This document shows positions 52,445-61,247 of a stretch of DNA of 64,000 nt, in pieces (position 1 is the stretch's first letter; every line of letters starts with the position of its first letter). The DNA is from Thalassovita aquimarina (lineage in GTDB: Bacteria; Pseudomonadota; Alphaproteobacteria; Rhodobacterales; Rhodobacteraceae), in the NCBI RefSeq assembly GCF_018219815.1, contig NZ_JADMKU010000009.1, forward strand, positions 1-64,000. Reading direction: 5' to 3'. The notes under the pieces are model-generated. The model saw only the letters and a program-made list of their open reading frames with translations, searched no databases and was not told the origin of the DNA. A program made the translations under genes and the position numbers.

Positions 52445-53044
52445 ATGGCTTTCGAACTTCCCGATCTTCCCTATGCGCACGATGCCCTCACCGATCTGGG
52501 CATGTCCAAGGAAACGCTGGAATACCACCACGACCTGCACCACAAGGCCTATGTCGATAACGGCAACAAGCTGATCGCCGGCACCGAGTGGGAAGGCAAG
52601 TCGCTGGAAGACATCATCACCGGCACCTATGACGCGAACGCTGTCGCCCAGAATGGTATCTTCAACAACATCAGCCAGCTGTGGAACCACAACCAGTTCT
52701 GGGAAATGATGGGCCCGGGCGGCAACGCGATGCCGGGTGAACTGGAAAAGGCGCTGGTCGAGAGCTTCGGCTCGGTCGACAAGTTCAAGGAAGAATTCGC
52801 CGCCGCGGGCGCCGGACAGTTCGGTTCGGGCTGGGCCTGGCTGGTCAAGGATACCGATGGCGGCCTGAAAGTCACCAAGACCGAAAACGGCGTCAACCCG
52901 CTGTGCTTCGGCCAGACAGCGCTGCTGGGCTGCGACGTGTGGGAACATTCCTACTACATCGATTTCCGCAACAAGCGTCCGGCCTATCTGACCAACTTCC
53001 TCGACAAACTGGTCAACTGGGAAAACGTCGCGTCGCGCCTGTAA
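52445..53044 (+). CDS. sodB: Superoxide dismutase (Fe type)
   Basis: Fe/Mn superoxide dismutase, 199 aa, disproportionates superoxide in the cytosol. Metal ligands: His28 in EYHHDLHHKAYVDN, His in LWNHNQFWEMM, and Asp and His in GCDVWEHSYYIDFRN. The N terminus (MAFELPDLPYAHDAL) is close to Fe-type SodB. Start at 52445 follows AAAAGGA. Terminator at 53074-53110. Hydrogen peroxide made by sarcosine oxidase is not its substrate, so the neighbourhood is likely incidental. Confidence 0.95.
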   Translation: MAFELPDLPYAHDALTDLGMSKETLEYHHDLHHKAYVDNGNKLIAGTEWEGKSLEDIITGTYDANAVAQNGIFNNISQLWNHNQFWEMMGPGGNAMPGELEKALVESFGSVDKFKEEFAAAGAGQFGSGWAWLVKDTDGGLKVTKTENGVNPLCFGQTALLGCDVWEHSYYIDFRNKRPAYLTNFLDKLVNWENVASRL

Positions 53045-53073
53045 CGCCACGCAGACCCGGATCATCCGGACAG

Positions 53074-53110
53074 ATCCCCTTCCCGCCGAGTGCGGGAGGG
53101 GGATTTTTTT
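53074..53110 (+). terminator. Rho-independent terminator of sodB
   Basis: ATCCCCTTCCCGC (53074-53086), loop CGAGT, GCGGGAGGGGGAT (53092-53104): 13 pairs with one G-T, followed by a run of T to 53110. It lies 30 bp after the sodB stop. Confidence 0.93.
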
Positions 53111-53227
53111 ATACAAAACGGACCTTTGCTGCCGTTATGGGAAGTGCCGGCTTTGCGCCAACTTTTCGGATGGGAAGAAAGCCGCAGAAATAGCGATTGA
53201 ATTCTTTCAGGGTCAAAAACTTTAAAT

Positions 53228-55423
53228 ATGAGCTATTTACCGGAAATCAGGAAAATCTATGCCAGGTCCTGGCCGCTGCTGCTGCTTACCGCATTGATCG
53301 GCGGGGTCACGCTCGTGTTCATTTCCTACAGCATGCACCCGACCAGCATCACCCCGCAGAAGGCGCTGGTTCCTTTTGTCGTCGGGCTTGGTCTTGGCAA
53401 CATGATGAGCCTGACCACCATCTTGTTGCGCGAAATCAAGCAACAGTTCGACCTGCGCCTTGCCGAAAAGGACGAATCCTTCCGGGGCCTGCAGGAAAGC
53501 GAAGAGCGGTTCAACCTCGCCCTGAAAGGCGCCAGCGACGGGCTTTGGGACTGGAACATGATCACGGGGCATGTGTTCTACTCTCCCAAATGGGCCAATA
53601 TTCTGGGCTACGAAGTCGATGAACTCGAACCGAATATCCACACCAGTTCGAACCTGCTGCGCCCGGAGGACAACACCAGGGTGCGGAAAATCATGAAGGC
53701 GAAGTTCGCCGCGCAGGCCGAGATCGACGAAGTGGAAGTGGACATGCGCCACAAGGACGGGCATTGGGTTCGGGTGCTGAACCGCGTATTCATCGTCTAT
53801 GAAAACGGTCGGCCGGTGCGCACCGTGGGCACCATTCTGGATATTTCCGCCCGCCTTGCCTTGCGCCAGCAGAAAGAACAGGCCGAGGCCCAGAACCGCG
53901 CCAAGTCGGCCTTTCTGGCCAACATGAGCCACGAAATCCGCACCCCGATGAACGGTGTCATCGGCATGGTCGACCTGATGAAACGGACCCGGCTTGACGA
54001 AAACCAGCAGCAGATGCTGCAGACCATCCAGAATTCATCAAGTTCCTTGTTGGGCATCATCGACGACATTCTCGACTTTTCCAAGATCGAGGCCGGCAAG
54101 ATGACCCTGAGCACGCAGCGGACCGACCTTTGGAACGTGGTCGAAAACGTGGTGGAAACCGTCGCGCCCACCGCGCAGCAAAGCGGTGTCAGGCTGGAAC
54201 TGGACATCGACGGTGCGATACCGCGCCATGTCGCCACCGATGCGGGGCGGTTGCGGCAGGTGCTTTTGAACCTGGCCAGCAATGCGGTGAAATTCACCGC
54301 GCAGAAGAAGGACGAACCCGCACCGCTGGTCGAATTGGCGGTCCGGCCCGGACGCAACGGCGAGATCGTGTTCGAGGTGGCCGATAACGGCATCGGGATC
54401 GCTCAGAATATCCAGGACCGGCTGTTCCAACCATTTTATCAGGCCCACGAAGTCGATTCCCGCATGATCAGCGGCACCGGGCTTGGGCTGGCGATCAGCC
54501 AGGATCTGGTCAAGATGATGGGTGGGCAGATCACGGTCGCAAGCGAACTGAACTGCGGGTCGCGGTTTGTCGTCACGCTGCCGCTTAAGGCGGAAGAGGC
54601 GGACGAGGATGATCTTGAAACCTCTCTGTCGGCGCTGGTGGATCATACGCTGGTGGTGCGCGTCGAAGATCGGAACTGCCGAAAGCAACTGATGCGCTTC
54701 GCCAATGACTGGGGCCAGCAGATCCGGTTCTTCGACAGCGATGAAAGAGCGCTGAAATGGGTGGCGGGTCAGGACAAGAAGCCCTTGGTGCTGTTGACGC
54801 TTGGCGCACCCGCGAACGGCCGCTGCATCATCGACAAGATGCTGGAAATCGCGCACGAGGCTAAATTCCTTGGACTGACGGACGATCCGGCGATGCGGTT
54901 GGGGCGGCATGCCGCCCATACCTACCTGATACGCTATGCGCCGCTGCTGCCATCCCGGTTGACGATGGCATTGGCGGCGTTGCTGGGCGACGATGACGCG
55001 TCCGGGGTCGAACCGGAACCGCAGAACACCCCGACATCGCACGGCAGCATCCTGTTGGTTGAGGACAACCGGATCAACCTGGACGTTCTGATGAGGCAAC
55101 TGGCGCTGCTGGGCTATGGCGCCGAGGCGGCGCAGAATGGCGAAGAAGGATTGCGGATGTGGCGCGAAGGCGCTTTCGACATGATCGTTACCGATTGCCA
55201 GATGCCGGTGATGGACGGGTTGGAAATGGTGCGCCATATCCGTCGCGCCGAAAGCGCCAAGGGGATCGCCCCGATTCCGATCGTGGGGATTTCGGCCAAC
55301 GCGCTGAAGGGCGAGGCCGACCGCTGTCTTTCGGCCGGAATGAACGCATTCCTGACCAAGCCCGCCCGGCTGGACGAATTGCGCGACTGCCTTGGGCAAT
55401 GGGTCGGGCGCAAGGCCGCCTGA
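53228..55423 (+). CDS. PAS hybrid histidine kinase with an extra degenerate receiver
   Basis: A 731-aa sensor kinase. Two N-terminal helices (about 15-35 and 45-68) anchor a coiled coil and a PAS domain (residues 90-215: ERFNLALKGASDGLWDWNM, SPKWANILGYEVDEL). HisKA phospho-His is near residue 235 (NMSHEIRTPMNGVIGM); HATPase boxes NLASNAVKFTA, DNGIGIAQ, GTGLGLAIS. A segment of about 120 aa (VDHTLVVRVEDRNCRKQLMR onwards) looks like a receiver that lost its phospho-Asp. A true receiver follows (ILLVEDNRINLDVLM, acceptor in IVTDCQMPVMDG near 656, FLTKPARL). No partner regulator gene is adjacent. Confidence 0.92.
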   Translation: MSYLPEIRKIYARSWPLLLLTALIGGVTLVFISYSMHPTSITPQKALVPFVVGLGLGNMMSLTTILLREIKQQFDLRLAEKDESFRGLQESEERFNLALKGASDGLWDWNMITGHVFYSPKWANILGYEVDELEPNIHTSSNLLRPEDNTRVRKIMKAKFAAQAEIDEVEVDMRHKDGHWVRVLNRVFIVYENGRPVRTVGTILDISARLALRQQKEQAEAQNRAKSAFLANMSHEIRTPMNGVIGMVDLMKRTRLDENQQQMLQTIQNSSSSLLGIIDDILDFSKIEAGKMTLSTQRTDLWNVVENVVETVAPTAQQSGVRLELDIDGAIPRHVATDAGRLRQVLLNLASNAVKFTAQKKDEPAPLVELAVRPGRNGEIVFEVADNGIGIAQNIQDRLFQPFYQAHEVDSRMISGTGLGLAISQDLVKMMGGQITVASELNCGSRFVVTLPLKAEEADEDDLETSLSALVDHTLVVRVEDRNCRKQLMRFANDWGQQIRFFDSDERALKWVAGQDKKPLVLLTLGAPANGRCIIDKMLEIAHEAKFLGLTDDPAMRLGRHAAHTYLIRYAPLLPSRLTMALAALLGDDDASGVEPEPQNTPTSHGSILLVEDNRINLDVLMRQLALLGYGAEAAQNGEEGLRMWREGAFDMIVTDCQMPVMDGLEMVRHIRRAESAKGIAPIPIVGISANALKGEADRCLSAGMNAFLTKPARLDELRDCLGQWVGRKAA

Positions 55424-55547
55424 AACGATTTGCGCCGTCACCCCGGTCGCAATTGACGTGAATATTTTTTCACACTTTGACCCGTGTCATGTTTGCCCGC
55501 GCGATTTTGTCGTCTTCTGAAGCCCTGATTGCGAAAGGAGATCGCTC

Positions 55548-56003
55548 ATGATCAAGATGCCGAAAGGGCTTTGGATCGTCATTGCCGATGGGGCCAAGGC
55601 GCTGTTTGTCCAGAATGTCAGCGACACGGTTGACCCTGACCTGCGGGTGATGCGGGTTGACGAAATAGATAATCCCTCGACCACGGACCAGGGATCGGAC
55701 GAACCCGGACGGCGTGATGGCCCGGGCGGGGCGGGGCGTTCTGCGGTGGAGCCGACCGACTGGCATGAGCTGGCCAAGGGCGATTTCGCAAACGGTGTCG
55801 CGTCGCTGTTGAACAAGTGGGCGCAAGCGGGCGGGATTTCCGATCTGGTGATCGTGGCACCGCCCAACAGCCTGGGCGATCTGCGCGCGGCGATCGATCC
55901 GCCGGTGCGATCCGTGCTGCGGGCCGAACTGGCCAAGGACCTGACCAACCACCCGCTGCCGAAGATCGCGGATCTGGTGATGGCCGAACTGGCCGATCTC
56001 TGA
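55548..56003 (+). CDS. Host attachment family protein
   Basis: A 151-aa protein of the family named 'protein required for attachment to host cells'. It has the typical opening WIVIADGAKALFVQN, a Gly/Asp/Arg-rich linker, and the C-terminal VIVAPPNSLGDLRAAIDPPV and ELAKDLTNHPLP. The fold resembles release-factor-like/baeRF proteins; the biochemical role is unknown despite the family name. AAAGGAG precedes the start. Convergent, with 5 bp gap, to the LOG-family gene. Confidence 0.9.
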   Translation: MIKMPKGLWIVIADGAKALFVQNVSDTVDPDLRVMRVDEIDNPSTTDQGSDEPGRRDGPGGAGRSAVEPTDWHELAKGDFANGVASLLNKWAQAGGISDLVIVAPPNSLGDLRAAIDPPVRSVLRAELAKDLTNHPLPKIADLVMAELADL

Positions 56004-56008
56004 CCGGC

Positions 56009-56560
56009 TTAGCTGAGCGCGGTGCTTAGCGCCGCGTTAAGCTCTGCCGTGGTGTCCTTGGGCCGGATCAGTTCGCGCAGCGAGGCATCGGCGAAGCCCT
56101 GATCGACCACGTGATCGACAAGGGCCAGTAGCGGGTTCCAGAAACCCGCGGTATTGAGCAGGAAAATCGGTTTCTGGTGCAGGTGCAATTGGCGCCATGT
56201 CAGCACTTCGAAGAATTCGTCCAGCGACCCGGCGCCGCCGGGCAGCACCACGATGGCGTCGCTGTTCATGAACATGACCTTCTTGCGTTCGTGCATGTTT
56301 TCTGTGACCACGAAGGTCGACAGGTCGGTCTTGCCCACCTCGGCCTTCATCAGGTGGGTCGGGATCACGCCGAAGGTTTCGCCGCCTGCCGCCTGCGCCG
56401 CGCGCGCAACCGTGCCCATCAACCCGACATCGCCGGCCCCGTAGACCAGCCGCCAGCCATTTTCGGCCAGCATCCTGCCCACCGCTTCGGCTTCGGCGCC
56501 ATAGGCGGGGTCATTGCCCGGGCGAGACCCGCAAAAGACACAGACTGACCTGCTAATCAT
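56009..56560 (-). CDS. LOG family protein (TIGR00730 type)
   Basis: Probable nucleotide 5'-monophosphate phosphoribohydrolase of the LOG (lonely guy) family, 183 aa. It opens SVCVFCGSRPGNDPAY and has GWRLVYGAGDVGLMG, MHERKKVMFMNSDAIVVLPG and the catalytic PGGAGSLDEFFEVL. The signature is PGGxGTxxE with Ser in place of Thr. Members release cytokinin-like bases or AMP ribose; the substrate is inferred. Start at 56560 follows GAGGAAAATCAAG; the frame upstream of it belongs to the antisense of the next gene. Confidence 0.91.
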   Translation of the reverse strand: MISRSVCVFCGSRPGNDPAYGAEAEAVGRMLAENGWRLVYGAGDVGLMGTVARAAQAAGGETFGVIPTHLMKAEVGKTDLSTFVVTENMHERKKVMFMNSDAIVVLPGGAGSLDEFFEVLTWRQLHLHQKPIFLLNTAGFWNPLLALVDHVVDQGFADASLRELIRPKDTTAELNAALSTALS

Positions 56561-56660
56561 CTTGATTTTCCTCGGACAAACATGCTTTTGACCCCTGATA
56601 ACCTTGTTGCTATGGTCGCTCAACCGCCAATGGGGATATGGGCGGATTGAAAGGGAAAAG

Positions 56661-58109
56661 ATGACGAAGAATTCCGGACTGGCCAGCAGCCAGACCCTGA
56701 TCTTGGGCGCTGCGGGCATCATTGTGGCGGCATTGGTGGCAGCGTATGGATTGGGAGTTTTCGATACTGGGGAACCGGTCGTGGAGCCGGAGAAAGTCGC
56801 ATCGGAACCGGTGCCGGAAGCGCCCGCCAGCGGTGAGTTGGAACGCCCGGCAGAGGTCGCCGAGCCGTCGCCGGAGGCCGACGCCGCCGTTGAACCGGAA
56901 CCAACCGTCACTGCCGAGCCGGAAGCGGTGCCCGCCGAGGAGGCCGCCGTCCCCGCCACCGTCACCGCTGGCGAACCGGCAACCAAGACGGCAGGGGACG
57001 ACACCGCGCCCCTGGATCAACCTGCGCCGCCCACATTCGACGTGGTGCGGGTCGAACCCGATGGCAACACGCTGATCGCGGGAGTGGCTGCGGGTGGCGA
57101 TGCGGTGGACATCCTACTGGATCGGGTCGCGGTAGCCCGCGCCGAGCCGGGGCCGGATGGCAAGTTCGCAACCTTCCTGACGCTCGACCCGTCCGAAACC
57201 CCGCGCCTTTTGTCGCTGCTGCTGCACGCCGGTGAGGCGCGCATCGCCTCGGAAGATCAGGTGATCGTCGCGCCGGTGGCGCGGGTTGCCACCAAAGCCG
57301 CGAAGGAAACGCAGATTGCCGCAGCCGATCCCGAGCCGGCGGAAACGCCGGAGGGCAGGGCCGAAGATACGGCCGCGACCGCGACGGCGGTCACCACCGA
57401 AGATGCCGCGCAACCTGCGCAGAGCGCCGGGGAGGCGGAAGGAAGCGCCGAAACCGCCGAAACGACAGCCGCACCCGGCGAGGCCACCGTCGCCGCCGAG
57501 CAGGTGGAAACGCCTGCCGAACCTGCCGAACCTGCCGAACCTGCCGCGCCAGCGGTGCTGCTGGCAGGCAAGGCCGGGGTCAGCGTCATCCAGCCGGCGC
57601 AGTCCGCAACGGCATCATCCGCGCTGGTTCTGGACGCGATCAGCTACAGCGACGGCGGCGCGGTCGAACTGACCGGGCGTGGGGCAGGCGGGGCGACGAT
57701 TCGCGCCTATCTGGACAACACCGTACGGGCGACCGTAGTGATCGCCGAGACCGGGCAGTGGACGACCCGGCTGACCGACGTGGCGCCGGGCATCTACACC
57801 CTGCGGATCGATCAGGTCGATGCGGCGGGCAAGGTCACTTCGCGCATCGAAACCCCGTTCAAGCGCGAAGCTCCGGAAAACATCGTTGCCGCCGAAGCCG
57901 CGCAGGCACAGGCCGACACCGATCAGGGCGGGGCAGCCGCGCCGATCCGCGTGGTGACGATCCAGCCGGGCAACACGCTCTGGGCCATCGCCCGCGAACA
58001 ATATGGCGAAGGGATCCTCTATGTCCGGCTGTTCGAGGCCAACCGCGACCTGATCCGCAACCCGGACCTGATTTATCCCGGCCAGGTGTTCGAAATCCCC
58101 CGCGACTGA
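56661..58109 (+). CDS. LysM peptidoglycan-binding protein
   Basis: A 482-aa cell-envelope protein. One membrane anchor (TLILGAAGIIVAALVAAYGL, residues 10-30) is followed by a long Ala/Glu/Pro-rich low-complexity region (35-140 and 215-310) around two small beta domains (FDVVRVEPDGNTLIAGVAAG; LVLDAISYSDGGAVELTGRG, Ig-like). It ends in a LysM domain (VVTIQPGNTLWAIAREQYGE, RNPDLIYPGQVFEIPRD). The arrangement suggests a tether between inner membrane and peptidoglycan. Start at 56661 after GGGAAAAG. A 9-bp tandem repeat lies at 57513-57546. Confidence 0.9.
   Translation: MTKNSGLASSQTLILGAAGIIVAALVAAYGLGVFDTGEPVVEPEKVASEPVPEAPASGELERPAEVAEPSPEADAAVEPEPTVTAEPEAVPAEEAAVPATVTAGEPATKTAGDDTAPLDQPAPPTFDVVRVEPDGNTLIAGVAAGGDAVDILLDRVAVARAEPGPDGKFATFLTLDPSETPRLLSLLLHAGEARIASEDQVIVAPVARVATKAAKETQIAAADPEPAETPEGRAEDTAATATAVTTEDAAQPAQSAGEAEGSAETAETTAAPGEATVAAEQVETPAEPAEPAEPAAPAVLLAGKAGVSVIQPAQSATASSALVLDAISYSDGGAVELTGRGAGGATIRAYLDNTVRATVVIAETGQWTTRLTDVAPGIYTLRIDQVDAAGKVTSRIETPFKREAPENIVAAEAAQAQADTDQGGAAAPIRVVTIQPGNTLWAIAREQYGEGILYVRLFEANRDLIRNPDLIYPGQVFEIPRD
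57513..57546 (+). repeat. Tandem 9-bp repeat in the LysM gene
   Basis: Unit CCTGCCGAA in 3.8 copies, encoding a repeated Pro-Ala-Glu stretch of the low-complexity linker. Length variation here would keep the frame. Confidence 0.8.
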
Positions 58110-58144
58110 GCGGCGCGCGAAAACGACGGAACGTTACGAATTTT

Positions 58145-58174
58145 ACCCCTGCCGGCGACGCCGCCGGCAGGGGT
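58145..58174. terminator. GC-rich hairpin after the LysM gene
   Basis: ACCCCTGCCGGC (58145-58156), GACGCC, GCCGGCAGGGGT (58163-58174), 12 perfect pairs, 35 bp after the stop codon and 34 bp before the next start. No T run on either strand. Confidence 0.45.
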
Positions 58175-58208
58175 AACGTGTTTCCAGGGACAGGGAGGAA
58201 ACACCGAT

Positions 58209-59279
58209 ATGATCAATCAAGTGCTGGTCGATCAGGCCAAGATCACCGAAGCGGAACTGACCGAGGCGGCGGCGGCGGATTTGCAGGACGGGCAGGTGCG
58301 GCTGAAGCTGGAAAGTTTCGCCATCACCACCAATAACGTCACCTATGCCGCCACCGGCTTTGTAATCGGCTATTGGAAGTTCTTTTCCAGCGGGGTCGAC
58401 GGCAAGGGGATCGTGCCGGTCTGGGGCGTCGCGCGGGTCAGCGAAAGCCGGTGCGAAGCGGTGCCCGAAGGGGCGCGGCTTTACGGCTTCTACCCGATGG
58501 CGGAGGAACTGATCATCGCGCCCGAGCAAAGCACCGCGGCCGTCTATGTCGATACCAGTTCCCATCGCGCCGACCTGCCGCTGGTCTACAACACCTACGT
58601 CACCGTGCGCGGCGGCTCGGCCGAGGAGGATTACAAGCGCGCCCTGCTTCAGCCCCTGCTGGCGACATCCTACCTGCTGTTCGACTGGCTCATGGATAAC
58701 GACTGGTTCGGCGCGGAACAGATCATCGTCGGCAGCGCCTCGTCGAAGACCGGGTTGGGCCTGTGCAAATTCCTCGCCGAACCGGACAGCCGGCCTTACC
58801 GGATCGTCGGGCTGACTGGGCAGCGCAACCGCGATTTCGTCGAGGCGACCGGCGCCTGCGATCAGGTGCTGAGCTACGAGGAGATAGATACGCTGGCGCA
58901 GGTGCCGTCGGTCTATGTCGACATGGCGGGAAACGCGGCGGTCAAGAAACGGCTGCACACCCGCCTGGAGGAGCACCTGCGCCACAGCGCCGCCGTCGGA
59001 ACCAGCCATTGGGATCAGTTCGCCCCGCCGGCCCCCGACCTTCCGGGGCCGAAACCGCAATTCTTCTTCGCCCCCGAACAGGTGCGCAAGCGGCGCGAAG
59101 ACTGGGGGCCGGGCGTGATCGAGGCGCAGATTACCGCAGGCTGGAAGCGCATCTCCGCGGATGCGGGCGAATGGCTCGATGTCGTGGTGCATGAAGGGCT
59201 GGAGGCCGCGGTCGGAGTTTACCGTGACATCGCGCGAGGCCGGTCCAACCCGCGCGAGGGCCATGTGATCCGGCTGTAG
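58209..59279 (+). CDS. DUF2855 family protein
   Basis: A 356-aa protein of the DUF2855 family, distantly related to medium-chain dehydrogenases/quinone oxidoreductases. It reads ITTNNVTYAATGFVIGYWKF near the N terminus, IPVWGVARV-like stretch (VPVWGVARVSESRC), then a Rossmann-like half with QIIVGSASSKTGLGLCKFL, where Ser replaces the usual Gly-rich loop. Substrate unknown. GGGAGG precedes the start. Single gene. Confidence 0.88.
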   Translation: MINQVLVDQAKITEAELTEAAAADLQDGQVRLKLESFAITTNNVTYAATGFVIGYWKFFSSGVDGKGIVPVWGVARVSESRCEAVPEGARLYGFYPMAEELIIAPEQSTAAVYVDTSSHRADLPLVYNTYVTVRGGSAEEDYKRALLQPLLATSYLLFDWLMDNDWFGAEQIIVGSASSKTGLGLCKFLAEPDSRPYRIVGLTGQRNRDFVEATGACDQVLSYEEIDTLAQVPSVYVDMAGNAAVKKRLHTRLEEHLRHSAAVGTSHWDQFAPPAPDLPGPKPQFFFAPEQVRKRREDWGPGVIEAQITAGWKRISADAGEWLDVVVHEGLEAAVGVYRDIARGRSNPREGHVIRL

Positions 59280-59418
59280 GAGGCAGACGGATCGGAGGTA
59301 TCATCCTGCCCCTGATCCGCGCGACTTGCCTGTTGCCGGTTTCGACCGGGCTTTCGCGCTGGCAATCCTTCCGCGAGCGTCCTATCTCTAGGCTTCCGAT
59401 GCGAAAAAGGATCAAGAG

Positions 59419-61245
59419 ATGCGGCGTGCAGGACCCTATACGGATGCCAATCTGAAGAACGAAAGGCTTTCGGGCTGGCGCACGATCCGCCGCGTCGCGC
59501 CCTATCTGTGGCCGTCCGATCCGTCGCATTCATGGGTCAAGCGCCGGGTGGTTTTCGCCATGCTGGCGCTGTTGCTGTCCAAGCTGGTGGCGGTGTCGAC
59601 CCCGCTTCTTTACAAGCAGGCGGTCGATGCGTTGGGCGCCGAGGGGGTGCCAGACCTGGTGCTTGGTGCGGTGGGGCTGACGCTGGCCTACGGCCTGGCG
59701 CGGCTGATGGCGAACGGGTTCCAGCAATTGCGCGACGCGATCTTCGCCGCGGTGGGGCAGCGGGCGCTGCGCAAGCTGGCGCTGGAAACCTTCACCCATA
59801 TCCACCGGCTGTCGATGCGCTATCACATCACCCGTAAAACCGGCGGGCTTTCCCGGATCATCGAACGCGGCGTCAAGGGGGTGGAATTCCTGCTGCGCTT
59901 CCTGCTGTTTTCGATCGGGCCGTTGGTTTTGGAACTGCTGCTGATAGCCGGGATCCTGTTTTTCCTGTTCGACGTCTGGTACCTGGCCGTCGTGGCGCTG
60001 ACCATCGCGCTTTACGTCTGGTTCACTTTCAAGGTGACGGAATGGCGGGTGAAGCTGCGCAAGGAAATGAACGATCAGGATACCGACGCGAACCAGAAAG
60101 CGATCGACAGCCTGCTGAATTTCGAGACCGTGAAATATTTCGGCGCCGAAGCGCGCGAGGCGGCGCGCTATGACGGCGCGATGGCGGCCTATTCGCGGGC
60201 GGCGCTGAAAACCTCTTATTCGCTGGCCTTTCTGAATTTCGGTCAGGCCTTTCTGATCACCAGCGGCCTGGTCGCGGTGATGGTGATGGCCGCCCTCGGC
60301 GTGCAGCGCGGCGATCTGAGTGTGGGCGATTTCGTCATGGTCAACGCCTACATGATCCAGATTACCATGCCGCTGAATTTCCTTGGCTCCGTCTACCGTG
60401 AAATCCGCCAGTCGCTGGTCGACATGAGCGAGATGTTCGGCCTTCTGGAACAGCCGGCCGAGGTGACGGACAAATCCGATGCGCCCGCGCTGAAGGTGTC
60501 GGGCGGGAAGGTCGATCTGGAAAACGTCGTCTTCGGCTATGATCCCGAACGGCCGATCCTGCACGGCATCAGCCTGACGGTGGAGCCGGGCAAGACCGTG
60601 GCCATCGTCGGATCGTCCGGATCGGGCAAATCGACCATCGGGCGGCTGCTGTTCCGGTTCTACGACGTGCTGGGCGGCGCGGTCAGAATCGACGGGCAGG
60701 ACGTGCGCGACGTGACCCAGGACAGCCTGCACGACATGATCGGCGTGGTGCCGCAGGACACGGTGCTGTTCAACGACAGCATCCGCTACAACATCGCCTA
60801 TGGGCGCGACGGCGCCAGCCAGGAAGAAATCGAGGCCGCCGCACGGGCGGCGCAGATCCACGATTTCATTGCCGCGCTGCCGCAGGGATATGACACCACG
60901 GTGGGCGAACGCGGGCTGAAACTGTCGGGCGGCGAAAAGCAGCGGGTGGGCATCGCCCGCACCCTGCTGAAGAACCCACCGATCCTGCTTTTGGACGAGG
61001 CGACATCGGCGCTCGACACCGAGACGGAACAGGAAATCCAGGGCGCGCTGGCACGGGCCGGGCAGGGGCGCACGGTGATCACCATCGCGCACCGGCTCTC
61101 CACCATCGCGGACGCCGACCGCATCGTGGTGCTGGAAAAGGGCGTGATCGTGGAAACCGGCACCCATGCCGAGCTGCTGGAACGGAAGGGCCGCTATGCC
61201 CAGCTGTGGCAGCGGCAGGCGAGCGAACAGGACGAGGCGGCCTAG
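59419..61245 (+). CDS. Atm1-type ABC exporter (ABCB7/HMT1 family)
   Basis: A 608-aa half-transporter. Residues 30-340 hold six helices with Atm1-type features: RALRKLALETFTHIHRLSMR, YHITRKTGGLSRIIERGVKG and NFETVKYFGAEAREAARYD. NBD: Walker A IVGSSGSGKSTIGRLLFRF near residue 395, signature LKLSGGEKQRVGIARTLL near 503, Walker B ILLLDEATSALDTE, and switch AHRLSTIADAD. Bacterial Atm1 proteins export glutathione-metal or glutathione-persulfide compounds and protect against heavy metals. It converges on the RTX gene with two bases between stop codons. Confidence 0.93.
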   Translation: MRRAGPYTDANLKNERLSGWRTIRRVAPYLWPSDPSHSWVKRRVVFAMLALLLSKLVAVSTPLLYKQAVDALGAEGVPDLVLGAVGLTLAYGLARLMANGFQQLRDAIFAAVGQRALRKLALETFTHIHRLSMRYHITRKTGGLSRIIERGVKGVEFLLRFLLFSIGPLVLELLLIAGILFFLFDVWYLAVVALTIALYVWFTFKVTEWRVKLRKEMNDQDTDANQKAIDSLLNFETVKYFGAEAREAARYDGAMAAYSRAALKTSYSLAFLNFGQAFLITSGLVAVMVMAALGVQRGDLSVGDFVMVNAYMIQITMPLNFLGSVYREIRQSLVDMSEMFGLLEQPAEVTDKSDAPALKVSGGKVDLENVVFGYDPERPILHGISLTVEPGKTVAIVGSSGSGKSTIGRLLFRFYDVLGGAVRIDGQDVRDVTQDSLHDMIGVVPQDTVLFNDSIRYNIAYGRDGASQEEIEAAARAAQIHDFIAALPQGYDTTVGERGLKLSGGEKQRVGIARTLLKNPPILLLDEATSALDTETEQEIQGALARAGQGRTVITIAHRLSTIADADRIVVLEKGVIVETGTHAELLERKGRYAQLWQRQASEQDEAA

Positions 61246-61247
61246 GC

